Positions 1-9,906 of a DNA stretch of 19,179 nt are shown in pieces; position 1 is the first letter of the stretch, and each line of letters starts with the position of its first letter. The DNA is taken from the NCBI GenBank assembly GCA_015501055.1, contig JADNYV010000637.1:1-19179 (forward strand). Direction: 5' to 3'. Both the position numbers and the translations under genes were made by a program. Under the pieces are notes generated by a model, which did no database searches, was not told where the DNA came from, and saw only the letters and a program-made list of their open reading frames with translations. Source of the DNA: Mucidula mucida (lineage: Eukaryota; Basidiomycota; Agaricomycetes; Agaricales; Physalacriaceae).

Positions 1-52
1 TGCGTGTTGTCTAGCGCATCTTGGGCGTCTAATTGACCGACTATCTCTCCAG
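1..52 (+). other. 3' part of an intron of the calcineurin gene
   Basis: The window appears to open inside an intron. Bases 1-6 read TGCGTG, which would be a GTGCGT donor if the base just before the window is G; GTGCGT-type donors recur in this gene and others here. A branch-like CTAATTGAC lies at about 29-37, and the sequence ends in a clean CTCTCCAG acceptor at 45-52. Coding sequence with calcineurin similarity starts directly after it. The upstream exon or exons with the start codon lie outside the window. Confidence 0.6.
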
Positions 53-1968
53 GTTCCCCCACCGTGCACGACGACGCCGCCGGACAACAAATTCTACATC
101 AAGGGCGAGGACGGCACCATCCGCGCCAATCCACACATTCTCCGCGACCACTTTTTCCATGAAGGACGGGTCACCGAGACGCAGGCAATGTTCATATTGG
201 AACAGGCGACCCAGATGCTCAGCCGTGAACCCAACCTCGTCTCCGTTCAGAGTCCTGTAACCAGTGCGTCGCTTGTCGGCCAATCAACGGCATCTAATAC
301 CTCCAGTATGCGGCGATATCCACGGTCAATATGTATGTTCACCTTGGTGTCCCCGCCGGCGTCCTTACTGACGCGTCCCCAAGTACGACCTTATGAAGCT
401 ATTCGATGTAGGCGGGAATTTGAACGACAATTGCTATCTATTTCTTGGGGATTATGTGGATCGGGGCTGCTTTGGTATCGAGGTATGCGCCACACTTGTC
501 TCGCGTCCTCTCTGATCGCTTTCAGTGTCTGTTGTATCTCTATGCTCTCAAACTCTGCTATCCTACAAAATTTGTGCTATTACGTGGTAACCACGAGTGT
601 CGCCATCTAACTGAATATTTTTACGTTCAAACGAGAATGTGCGTACCTTATGGTCTTTCTGATGGCCTCTTGAACATACCCTAGGTCTACATAAATACTC
701 CCTCAATGTCTACGAGGCATGTATAACATCCTTTCAGGCTCTGCCCGTTGCTGCAGTCGTCGACAATCGCTTTTTTCTGCGTCCACGGAGGTATATCACC
801 GGAACTCATATCACTGGACGATATCAACAAGATGAACCGCTTCGAGGAACCAGGTGGGAAGGGTTTGCTGTGTGACCTGCTATGGTCGGATCCTGTCGCC
901 AACTTTGGACATGAACAGGAGCCATCTCCACAAGGTCTGCAACTGGCTCCAGGGACAACCTTTCTCAATAATCAAACAAGAGGCTGCTCGTTCTTCTTCA
1001 CGTTAGTCTTAATTCAACTTTGCCACTCCTGCTAATTCACGTCTAGATATGAAGCTGCCTGTCAGTTCCTCGACCGAACAAATCTCTTGGGTATCATCCG
1101 CGGACACGAGGCTCAAGATGCTGGATACACCATGCATCGAAAAACGCCGTCCAGGAAATTCCCCTCCGTCATCACCATCTTCTCTGCTCCAAACTACCTC
1201 GACGTTTATCACAATCGTGGTGCCGTCATCAAGTACGCCAACAAGAACATCACCATTCGTCAGTACAACTCCAGCTCACATCCATACTGGCTGCCCAATT
1301 TTATGGACGCATTCACATGGAGTTTGCCGTTCGTAGGAGCTAAAATTGCCGATATGCTTCTGGCAGTATTAAGCGTGTGCAGTTCAGAAGAGCTCACCGA
1401 ATCGGACTCGGATAGCGATGAAGTTATCGCCGACTCGGGGGGCGTCGATGTCGAGCAACGGCGGCAGCAGATCAAGAACAAGATTCTTGCTGTTGGCCGG
1501 ATGCAGCGCGTATTCCAGATTCTGCGTGAGGAGGCCGAGTCTGCATCGGAGCTTACGCTTTCGGAGGACGGAAACCTCACGAGACGCTTTGGTGGTGACG
1601 CGCTCGGTGTACAGCAGATCAATCGCAGTATACGGAGCTTTGATGATGCGTATGTGTCTCTTTTGGCGTACTTCTTCTTTCGCCTCATCGTTGTTTAGTC
1701 GTAAATCGGATATGATGAACGAACGTTTGCCAACGTTCCATGATACTGGGCCTCCAATGCCCGGAGCAGTGTTCCCGCCGCCTAGCATGCGCCTTTCATC
1801 AAGGCGCGGGAGTGCAGACGGGACAGCCTGAATATGGAGTATCTCATTCGGAGGACGTTGGAGGAGGAGAATAGTGATGAGCTTATCGAGGCGCTCGCAG
1901 AGAAGGTGGCGCATTCGCGGCGTATAACTGGACGGCCGTCAGCACTCAAGAGACATGAGACGACGTGA
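53..1968 (+). CDS. CNA1: Calcineurin catalytic subunit A (PP2B phosphatase), 5'-partial, frame broken three times
   Basis: This is the Ca2+/calmodulin-activated serine/threonine phosphatase of cytosolic calcium signalling. My exons are 53-263, 307-332, 384-482, 526-638, 685-1001, 1047-1649 and 1699-1968; all introns are GT-AG and 43-51 nt. The metallophosphatase motifs appear in order: GDIHGQY (exon 2, only 26 nt), [26 protein letters not shown] and SAPNYLD. They are followed by the calcineurin-B helix ([19 protein letters not shown]), a calmodulin-binding stretch ([15 protein letters not shown]) and the autoinhibitory peptide ([16 protein letters not shown]). About 545 codons are present. 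One extra T in 618-622, one extra T in 771-776 and one missing G near 1820-1822 break the frame; without the last correction translation stops at 1831, with it the tail runs to 1968. The sequence is divergent for a fungal calcineurin ([10 protein letters not shown] where YREGRLTEEQ is usual), so it may be a second paralogue. Family assignment is very secure; functionality is open. Confidence 0.93.
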
Positions 1969-2251
1969 TGGACTGTTTTTCTTTTGTGGTGTTTCGGATG
2001 TATACCTCGTACTATAGTCGCATACGCTTTCCATGTTGTTAATTATATATATAAGCTTTGAGTAGGAGCCTGAGCAGAATGAGGTGCGAGAGGATCAGTG
2101 AAGGCTTGATAACTACACGTCGCTTATGAGCACTAGGCAGCAATTCACCGCTTCTAGGTACTTCAAAGAGGCATGTGGTGCAGTTCGAAAAGCAAAGTAT
2201 CTATCATCTAACATCGTTCGAGTCGTTCAGACTACATACAGATACAAGTCA
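1969..2251. other. Convergent intergenic spacer
   Basis: This short spacer lies between the ends of the calcineurin gene (+) and the permease gene (-), so it should hold both 3' untranslated regions. An AT-rich stretch (TTAATTATATATATAAG, about 2039-2055) would suit a polyadenylation region. I see no gene in it. Confidence 0.6.
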
Positions 2252-4830
2252 TCACAGAAGCCACTCTACGAAACGGCGCCATAAGGTGGTGGGTGGTGTG
2301 AAGTTCTCTTTCCACCACTGTTCATCTTCGTCGATGGCCTCTAATCCACCGGTAAGATCCATCTCACTCGCCTTGCGAAGGGAACTCCTTTTGAAGATTT
2401 TCCATCCGAAATATATAGCAAACGTTAACACGACACCAAAGTATGCCGTCCTACACCTGGTCAGCTACGAGCCAATCAAGCCAGAAGAGATGAGCGCTCA
2501 CAAAAGGCCTTGTATGTCAAAGTCCCCGTCAATCTTGATGAACACCGCGAATCCGTTCGTTACTGCCAAGCCAAATCAGTGAATACTTTCAGAAGCAGGG
2601 GATCGAGACGGACCGGTGAGCAGTATACACCAAATGAGTCCTATCCAAGGCGTGTAGGGCATCCACACGCCCTTGAAGGGGAGCGCATCGCGGGACATGC
2701 CCTGCGCTTTCATGCCGGCGTCAAACCGGATCCACGCCAGACACATCCAGGAAAAGTTGATCATCGCGGCGACCGACGACAGGTCGATGAACCACCCGAA
2801 TACGACTGCCGCGCCCTGGTTGACAGCTAACGTAGAATGAGCACCGAAGACCACGAGCAAGACAAAGGTTACTACGCACTCATATATGACAGGCAACAGA
2901 TGGACAAGACGAATAGTAAGGCGGTTAACGGCACGCCACGTTTCGTGGTGTATCCTAGGAGTTTGGGAGCGTGGCCTTGGCGCGCTAGGGCGTGTATAGA
3001 CCGTACGGCGACGAAGATGAATGAGTTTCCGCAGGATGTTGCCGAGGTGATGATCACCGCGCTAGAGGGCGTGGTTAGCTGTACATAAATATTGAAGACG
3101 ATGCCTGACGACGTACTTGATGATGTGGGGGAGCACAGAAATACCGAGGTGCTGCATGCCAATGACAAAGGGTGACGCGCCGACACCTATACGTGCGGGA
3201 AGTTAGTATAAAGACCTTAGGGTGGATGGTGGACGTGTGTACCAGTTCCATTCGCAATTCCGTCGAGGAGGTCGGCATCGTTGGAGGCAATCAGAATTCC
3301 GACACACAGAATCCGAGGATGTAGAAGGCTGTTATTGGGAGTCAGCAAACTACGCGCAGCTCTGAACACATCGAGTTACCTGCCAATCTCCAGAACACAC
3401 GTCTAGCGGTGGGGTCAGCATTGAAAGGCCGTCTTGGGACATTCATTAAGTTCTCACCGAATGGCTTTGGGTATCGTTTTCCTTGGGTTCTCGGCCTCGC
3501 CGGCACACATAGAGACCTATCCCCATGTAAGCGAGTGTTGGAGCACTTGGGGAATTACATACGAATTCGGGACCTCCGATGGAGAATGCTGCAATACGGA
3601 AGACACCCCAGAAGCCAAGGGAATCGACCGAGAGGACCGTCAACAAGGCTGGAAACCATTATTGGTGTTATCCTGTTGTCTCGTTGGTAGCCACTCACTA
3701 TTCAACCATCGGACCAGGCTGAGGAATTCAGGTCAAACGAAGACGTATGTGGCGAACGAGCGAACTCACTTCGTTCCAGTATCTAAATCCAATTCGATCA
3801 TGATGGGGGTTGCCGCCAACATTGCGATGAAGGTGAAGATGATGAATCCTATAATCAAGATGACCTTGCCCGAGGCGAAATAGAATTCAGCCTGCAATGT
3901 GCAATGTGAGGTCGTTCAGCTGCGGTCGGGATAAACACGTACCTCTCCGTAGACCTTCACAGCGAAGGCGTTTAAGCAGAAGAATACTACAAGGCAGAAC
4001 GTGACCCAGATTGCCTCAGAAGTGTCGGGAAGCCTGGCGGTAGATGAGGAACAGAAGTTGAAGAGAAGAGTAGACCGTACCAGTATTGAAATAGACCCGT
4101 AACGGCGACTATATCGGCACATCCGAAAGCAATGCACGCGTCTGATGAATGCTTGTCAGTGTTTGCGGAACGTCCGACGATGGTTGTGACTTACAAGCAT
4201 AATTCCAACCACAAGCAACGCCGGCTGCGGGGTCGATAAAGCGGTCCGACCAATGGATGAAGCTCCCATTTACCGGCTGCAGGTATTGTTGAGAAAGGTA
4301 TAGGGTTAGTAGGACAGATGTACTCACCAGGAGTGTAGCAAGTTCTCCGGCAGCCTGGGCAACTAGACGTGACTGAGTTTAACCGATCGTAAGCACCATT
4401 TACTACCCACGTACCACACCAGACGATTACGCAGAAGATACTATACGCGAGGAAACAAGAAAGAGGGCCGCCCATGACCAAGGCTCTCCCAGAGCCGACT
4501 ACGACCGACGTGAGCGTGGTTTCGCATATACGACGCGATTCACCACATACTGAATAAACCACTAGAATCACGATTGTTATGAAGATATCCCATGACGAGT
4601 AATGGGACCACTTACGTTCCAATAACCCCGCCGATAGATCTATACAAGCGCATTGCCATATAAATTGTTTTATCTTGAAGACAGTTGAGGACTCACATCA
4701 ACTGAATATGCCGCGACTTGAGCCCCCGTGTAGTCTGCATCCTTGCCGTATGCGACTCATCATCGCTGGCGACAGAGATGTCCACGACATCCAACTCGGA
4801 CTTGGAGACCTTGCTTTCGACGTCGTGCAT
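2252..4830 (-). CDS. Amino-acid permease, YAT/APC family, about 19 exons, frame broken three times
   Basis: This is a proton-coupled plasma-membrane amino-acid transporter of the fungal YAT type (GAP1/AGP relatives), expected to have 12 helices. I start at ATG 4828-4830 (MHDVESKV), which gives a charged cytosolic tail of about 38 residues before the family signature RGLKSRHIQL. Recognisable blocks follow: ISIGGVIGTGLFIGSG, LPVNGSFIHW, RFIDPAAG, GGNPHHDRIGFRYW, GRFLGFWGVF, AGEAENPRKTIPKA, TSATSCGNS, HALARQGHAPK and TKRGVPL. The protein ends at TGA 2252-2254, for about 545 residues. The exons include an 11-nt microexon (4551-4561) and a 20-nt one (3699-3718). The last introns are 2451-2501, 2563-2613 and 2827-2879. 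Three one-base indels break the frame: a missing C (plus strand) at 3816-3817, an extra G in 3619-3621 and a missing base at 3300/3301. Substrate cannot be told from sequence. The gene is divergent from the FAD oxidoreductase gene at 5303. Confidence 0.92.
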
Positions 4831-5302
4831 TGTATAGAAACTGGGGGAGGGGGAGGGGTCTACGAGCGAGGCCCATCCAGGCTTTGCGATGCCATATATG
4901 TAAGATACGCTAATCTCATGATGTATTTGAAAACGCGACCGAGAGATAGGACAGTTGGGCGTTTTTCTTGGAAAAAGCGGCGCGAGCACCGATTGCCGAA
5001 CACCTGCCGACGCGTTGGGATCACGTGGATGCCGTATTCAGCAAATCAAATGCATCCGGATTCCGCTGATAACCTCGACGCCGATGATAAGCCAACAACA
5101 CACGGCCGTTGCTTCGCCCGGGGCAAGATAACTGCCTTTTTTCACCGGCTCTTCAACCTAATCTTGTGATGTAACTCTGTTATACGGGCCTCCATTAGCC
5201 GTGCTTGAACGTTTATTCTGCCGTTTCAAACCACTACTACTGCGCCTGGATATAACTTGAGCTTTCTCTCTTGAGCGCCAGATACCATCGCCTCACACCA
5301 TC
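4831..5302. promoter_or_regulatory. Divergent promoter region with GATA-factor motifs
   Basis: This 472-nt spacer separates the permease start (-) and the FAD-oxidoreductase start (+), so both promoters should lie here. Three matches to the fungal GATA-factor consensus HGATAR fall within 65 bp: TGATAA at 5067-5072, TGATAA at 5085-5090 and AGATAA at 5126-5131. A CACGTG palindrome lies at 5022-5027 and a TATA-like GATATAA about 50 nt before the oxidoreductase start. GATA factors of the AreA/Gln3 type activate nitrogen-catabolite genes such as permeases. Their role here is inferred from the motifs alone. Confidence 0.5.
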
Positions 5303-7138
5303 ATGTCTACTATCGCTAACGGTGCTGCTAACCCCATCCCACCGGGTTATCCTCATCCAGAGCCATGCCTCTCGTTCTGGCTGCAAGGGACCAGAAGTTC
5401 ACCTCTCTTGGGCCATCGGACGACTGAAGCGTTGCCCGAGACAGCAGAGGTCGCCATCATCGGATCTGGAATCAGTGGTGCCGCCGCCGCCTATTTCATT
5501 CTCACTGGCCCCAATCCTCCCAAGAGCATCGTCATGCTTGAAGCACGAGAGCTCTGTCATGGTGCTACAGGTCGGAATGGCGGACATTGTCGCCCGGATT
5601 GCTACAGAGGTGGGCGCGTCTCCGCGTTTCCTTTCCACTCAAGTGTTTATGTCCATGCAGGCTACAAGGGTTATAAGAATCATTTTGGTAAAGAGCAAGC
5701 GTTAAAGATTCTTCAGAACGAAATGGTGAGTAGCCGTCTTCCATTCTTCGAAATTGACGCCAAGTTGATGTTTATCGTTCTAGGACACGCTCAATCTTGT
5801 CACTGAGATCATAGAGAAGGAGGGTATCGACTGCGATTTTTGGCGAGGACTGTCTTTCGGTTCGTCTACCTGTATGACGCGTATTTCTCGCTTTTAACGT
5901 CGCCTTAGATGTCGCGATGGATAAGGAATGCGCAGACTTCTTCCATGAGTCCTTCAAGGCATTTCAGGCCGACGGTGGAAAGACCAACGGAATTGTCGAA
6001 TGGATTGGCAATGCTGAAGAGGCTCAGAAGGTACTAATCGTGATGTCCAGATTTTGAAATATGTCCTTCTAACCCTTCGTTCTTAGCGCACCAGAAGTAA
6101 CGATGCGCAAGCCGCAGCCGAATTTCCTGCCGCGTCTCTCTGGCCGTACAAGCTAGTAATCCACTTGATCGACTTGTGCATCACCAAATATGGGATGAAC
6201 GTGCAGACCAACACGCCCGTACGTTCCGTCGCCGAAGCACCTGGTGGTGGATGGAACTTGGTCACCGATCGAGGGACTCTGAAGACAGAGAAGGTCGTCT
6301 ATGCTACGAACGCATTCACCGCCACGCTTCTTCCCGAATTTCTGGGCCGAATCGCACCCTACCGCGGTCAGTGCTCTGCTGTGGTGCCCACGAAGCCGTT
6401 TTCAGGACCGAACATTCTCACCCACACCTACTCACATCGTTATGGCTTGGTTAGTTCGCTGCTCACTTTCACCCCGCGCCGACTAATGTTTTTACAGAAC
6501 AACTTTGACTACATGATTCAACGTCCGAAAGACGGTATCGTGATCATCGGTGGCGGTCGCTGGAAGGTGCCAGTCGAAGAGCTTGTTGGATATATGGATG
6601 ATAGCGAGAAGCTTCCAGTTCTCACTGAGCATCTCAAAGGAGCGATGAAGACGTACATGACGGGGTGGGGAGAGGAAGCAGTCGGAGAAGGTCTACTTTG
6701 CGATTGGACCGGTGAGTCTCCTCCCCGCCGTGTTCTTATTGTCGCTAAATTATCGCCACAGGTATCATGGGGTACACTCCTGAAGGTGATTAATTATTTG
6801 ACTTTGCGGGAATGCGTTGTCTGACTTGATTCTAGCGGTGCCTTATGTTGGTGCTATCCATGGCAAGCCAGGTGCATTCATCACCGCCGGCCATTCAGGT
6901 CACGGTGCGCGTTGATCTTACCTCGCGACGTGGTAAATACTCACGGCACTTTGAATTAGGGATGGCTCGCACGTTTACTTGTTCTCGAGGTATAGCTGCT
7001 CTGATGAGGGGTGAATCTTGGGAGTCGACTAAACTGCCGGAATGTTTCCAGCCCACTCCTGAGCGCCTTGCGAAAACTGAGACGGTGGAACAACTGTGGT
7101 GTGAGGCTGACAAGACAGGTGTGCCGCTTATGCACTAA
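5303..7138 (+). CDS. FAD-dependent amino-acid/amine oxidoreductase (DadA/OrdL/PuuB-like, DAO family)
   Basis: This predicted flavoenzyme of the D-amino-acid oxidase (DAO) fold is related to glycine, sarcosine and gamma-glutamylputrescine oxidases and probably oxidises an amino acid or amine. The model has nine exons: 5303-5609, 5661-5725, 5784-5859, 5909-6030, 6087-6449, 6498-6711, 6762-6785, 6836-6904 and 6960-7138. All introns are GT-AG and 48-58 nt, giving an uninterrupted 472-residue product. The dinucleotide-binding motif VAIIGSGISGAAAAYF sits near residue 50, a DAO-type loop GATGRNGGHCRPD near residue 90, a second glycine-rich strand (IVIIGGGRW) in the middle, and PYVGAIHGKPGAFITAGHSG near the C-terminus, where the family closes over the flavin. 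ATG 5303 has a good context (ATCATGTC). No signal peptide is seen, so it is probably soluble. The exact substrate is unknown; divergence from an amino-acid permease gene suggests an amino compound. Confidence 0.88.
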
Positions 7139-8681
7139 GGAAACTCGAAGGGGGTGTAGAAGAAGTCACGATGAAAGGAACGCCAGTGTTGTAAGTATTT
7201 GAGAGATGAACAAATCGATTGTAGCTATTGCCTTGAAACTCTTACCCTAGGTCGTGCGTATGACTTCCGGGATCAGGAATGGTGCACCACTTATCCTCAA
7301 CAACAAGCATGTGTGCGATCGTGACGGTGTGATGCGACGGGTTCGGCTCTCTGACTGCTACCACCACCATTGAGACGTCGATGGCGCTCTATCTCTCTAT
7401 GAAATTGTCGTCTGTCGTCGAAATACCTTTTCCCTCCATTTCGTTGTCCTTTTCCAGGATGACACGGCGTACTAAAAAGCACAAGTCCTGGAGGAGTCAG
7501 TCTTCCATGATACACAACCACGCACATTTGATCACTTCGGCGAACATTTGTTGGAACCAAGCATCCGAATAGCTGACTTAGGAGCATACATGTGTCTCAA
7601 CTCATAACAGGTTATCGTTGATCCACATCCTGTACTTCGCACAACTCTGCGCGCCCGCATTCGTCTTCCGTCATCGCGTACGTGGTCAACGTCAACTAAG
7701 ATGGGTAGGACCCTGCCTTGAGATCAAAATGCGGACCCTTTCACTCAAAATGTGAGTTCGCTAATCAGTGCAATTGCATTCGTGTGCTCAACGTCAAATG
7801 TTTTATGATGCGGGTGTAGTTGATGGATGCGTGAATGGACGGATGCCGCCCTTTCGTGTTATATGGTCCATGAAACCACGTATGCGCTTACGATCCCGGC
7901 AATATGTGTTCTCGTGTCGAAGACTTCAATGCTTTTTTCCGGCTGTTCTACCACATGATCTGGTGTGTCGCCTGCGACTGAACGTTGACGCTCCCGATAT
8001 TGGTCGCGAGGAGGCTGAACACACTCGGACCAGCATCCCAAATCATAACGATCATCTTGTGAGTTTTTGATGATCCTCCAGCTCACGCTTCCTCACTATT
8101 TGCGACAAGGACCTTCATGTCTGGAATAGAGACCAGGATGATCATTCGAACTGTTACGTTGATGAGTAAGTTCATCTCGCGCTGTTTGATTTCATGTTCC
8201 CAGTGTCGACACCATCAGGGTGCGGGCGTAGTAGCTGATAGTTTCAAAGGTCGAAGGGATTCGGGCTCTGTCGCTGAATCATGTTACTTATGTATCTTGT
8301 TTTAGGCCTCGCCAAATCGTCCCGCCGCCTCGGTGCCATGCTCGGAGCTTTCGCAGCTGGTACGGCAATCCGGCCACCTTCCAACACCACTGTCCCGTTT
8401 TGAGTTCTGAGTTCTTCTCTCTTACTCGTCATCAGATGTGCCTTCCATGCTTTAGCCAAACGTGACAATCTGACGGTCCCTCTTCGTCTGGTCCAAAGGG
8501 ATGCTAGTGACGAATGGTGACGTGAAATCTCTATTCATTCTGGCAGTGGTATCCGCGCGCGAACTGTACGGAAGTTCCGAAGAATGTGATCAACAGTAGA
8601 TCATCGTTCCACCGCTTTGAAGGTTCTATTGTCTTACTTATAAAGTGGCAGCCGAGTGTGTAAGCTTGGTAAAGATTCATC
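7139..8681. other. 1.5-kb interval without a supported intact gene; possible gene remnant
   Basis: No frame over about 100 codons with recognisable motifs is present, and I could not splice an intact gene on either strand. On the plus strand around 7860-8060, pieces in adjacent frames read like a membrane segment (YALTIPAICVLVSKTSMLF, then FRLFYHMIWCVACD). They faintly recall the rhodopsin-like integral membrane domain of fungal PTH11-type proteins, and in-frame stops and frame changes separate them. This could be an eroded gene, but the match is weak. The 3' untranslated region of the oxidoreductase and the promoter of the next gene also lie here. Confidence 0.35.
8639..8644 (+). promoter_or_regulatory. 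TATA box before the seven-helix membrane protein gene
   Basis: A perfect TATAAA lies 38 nt before the ATG of the next gene. If it is used, the untranslated leader would be very short, about 5-10 nt. Spacing and match are suggestive only. Confidence 0.35.
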
Positions 8682-9906
8682 ATGGCCCCAACATTTGAGG
8701 ACTACGGGCTCACCGTGGCTGACGCTCAGTCCGCCATGTCGGCCAACTTACATCCTAGAATGCTCCTTGCATTATGCCATGGGATTTACACCTGCATCTT
8801 CCTGGTTGCATTATATTATATCGGTAACGAACATGCTTTTATAACAACCTCTGGCTTGACGTCTCTTGTAGCCGAAAGCACGCAGCTCACTCGGAAGCGA
8901 ATCATCTTGGCCAGCACCATCACTTTTCTATGGTGTACGAGCACTATCGTTGTTGGCTTGCAGTGGCACTCGGTCAATGAGACCTTTATCAAGCATGGAC
9001 TGTCGTTGGACGACGAATTCAACTTCGCCATTTCTGGTGGCACCGAAACCCTGACTGGTAGTGTTTTTCGAGCTCTCAACACCATTTTGGCGGATCTGAT
9101 ATTGGTCTGTGCATTTACCCAAGCACTCTTTAGTACAACTGCGAACCTCATCGACTAGATTTGGCGCTGCTGGGTGTTGTATGGCGGAAAGCTGATAGTT
9201 GTCGCCGTTCCCAGTCTTTGCCTCGTCACAGAAACAAGTGAGTTCTTACAGGGCTTTCAGTTTTCCCATCTGATCTCGTTTTGGATAGTTAGTATTGGCC
9301 TCATCTTAGGACGATTTGCTGTCTCTGCTGTCGGCACTAGCCAGGTCAATTGGACCTTGGTCTATTACTCCATGACAGTTGCGACCAATAGCCTGTGCAC
9401 CTTTCTCATCCTCTTTCGCATCATGCAAGTCAGCGGTGTAGGCGCAAGCCTCAAGACCTATCGCGGCATCATCGAAATCCTTGTCGAATCGGCTGTGATG
9501 TATGCGGCCATCTACATCGCCCTCCTTGTTGTGTACGCATACGAGTTCTACTCTCCCAATGTGGTAGTCATGACCGCCTACACATACCCCGCGGTGATCT
9601 CATACAGTATCACAGTGAGTGTCTTTCCATTTAGGTCTCTGTCCCTCATCGTACGTGCAGGGCATCGCACCTACACTAATCATCGCTCGTGTCATGGCGG
9701 GGCACTCACGTCCAGATGATTCGTGGACGCGTCCGTCTCTCCCTCACTTGCAGAGTCCGATGCGCTCTCTCGCGGAGTCTTTGCGGTTTGCCAACTTCCC
9801 CGAAAATAGTACTGGCACGCAACATACCCCCGCCAACGTCGATGTGGAACAGGGTCGAGTACTTGACATTGCTGAAGGCGAGCGAGGATGTGACGATAGG
9901 ACTTAG
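8682..9906 (+). CDS. Seven-transmembrane protein of the Agaricomycete 'IWRCWVVY' family, unknown function
   Basis: Four exons (8682-8823, 8872-9104, 9159-9614, 9661-9906) give 358 residues with no break. Helices are visible at MLLALCHGIYTCIFLVALYY, IILASTITFLWCTSTIVVGL, around ADLILIWRCWVLYG, and at LIVVAVPSLCLV, FWIVSIGLILGRFAV, NSLCTFLILFRIM, ILVESAVMYAAIYIALLVVY and the final ITGIAPTLIIARVMAG. A hydrophilic C-terminal tail of about 70 residues follows. The IWRCWVLYG motif after the third helix and the ILVESA segment are, as I know the family, hallmarks of a large expanded set of Agaricomycete membrane proteins with no assigned role. The topology resembles G-protein-coupled receptors, but I see no ligand or G-protein signature. 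The first intron (48 nt) is a multiple of three without an in-frame stop, so its retention would add 16 residues. Confidence 0.82.

Noticed and set aside
1260..1914. Long minus-strand open frames of 142 and 176 codons
   Set aside because: They lie opposite the well-conserved calcineurin exons and are shadows of that coding sequence.
4675..5169. 164-codon plus-strand open frame overlapping the permease start and promoter
   Set aside because: It is antisense to the conserved N-terminal permease exon and has no recognisable motif; the minus-strand reading explains the sequence.
9231..9253. Possible intron (GTGAGT...CAG) inside exon 3 of the seven-helix gene
   Set aside because: The donor-to-acceptor distance is about 14 nt, too short for an intron, and the frame is open through it.
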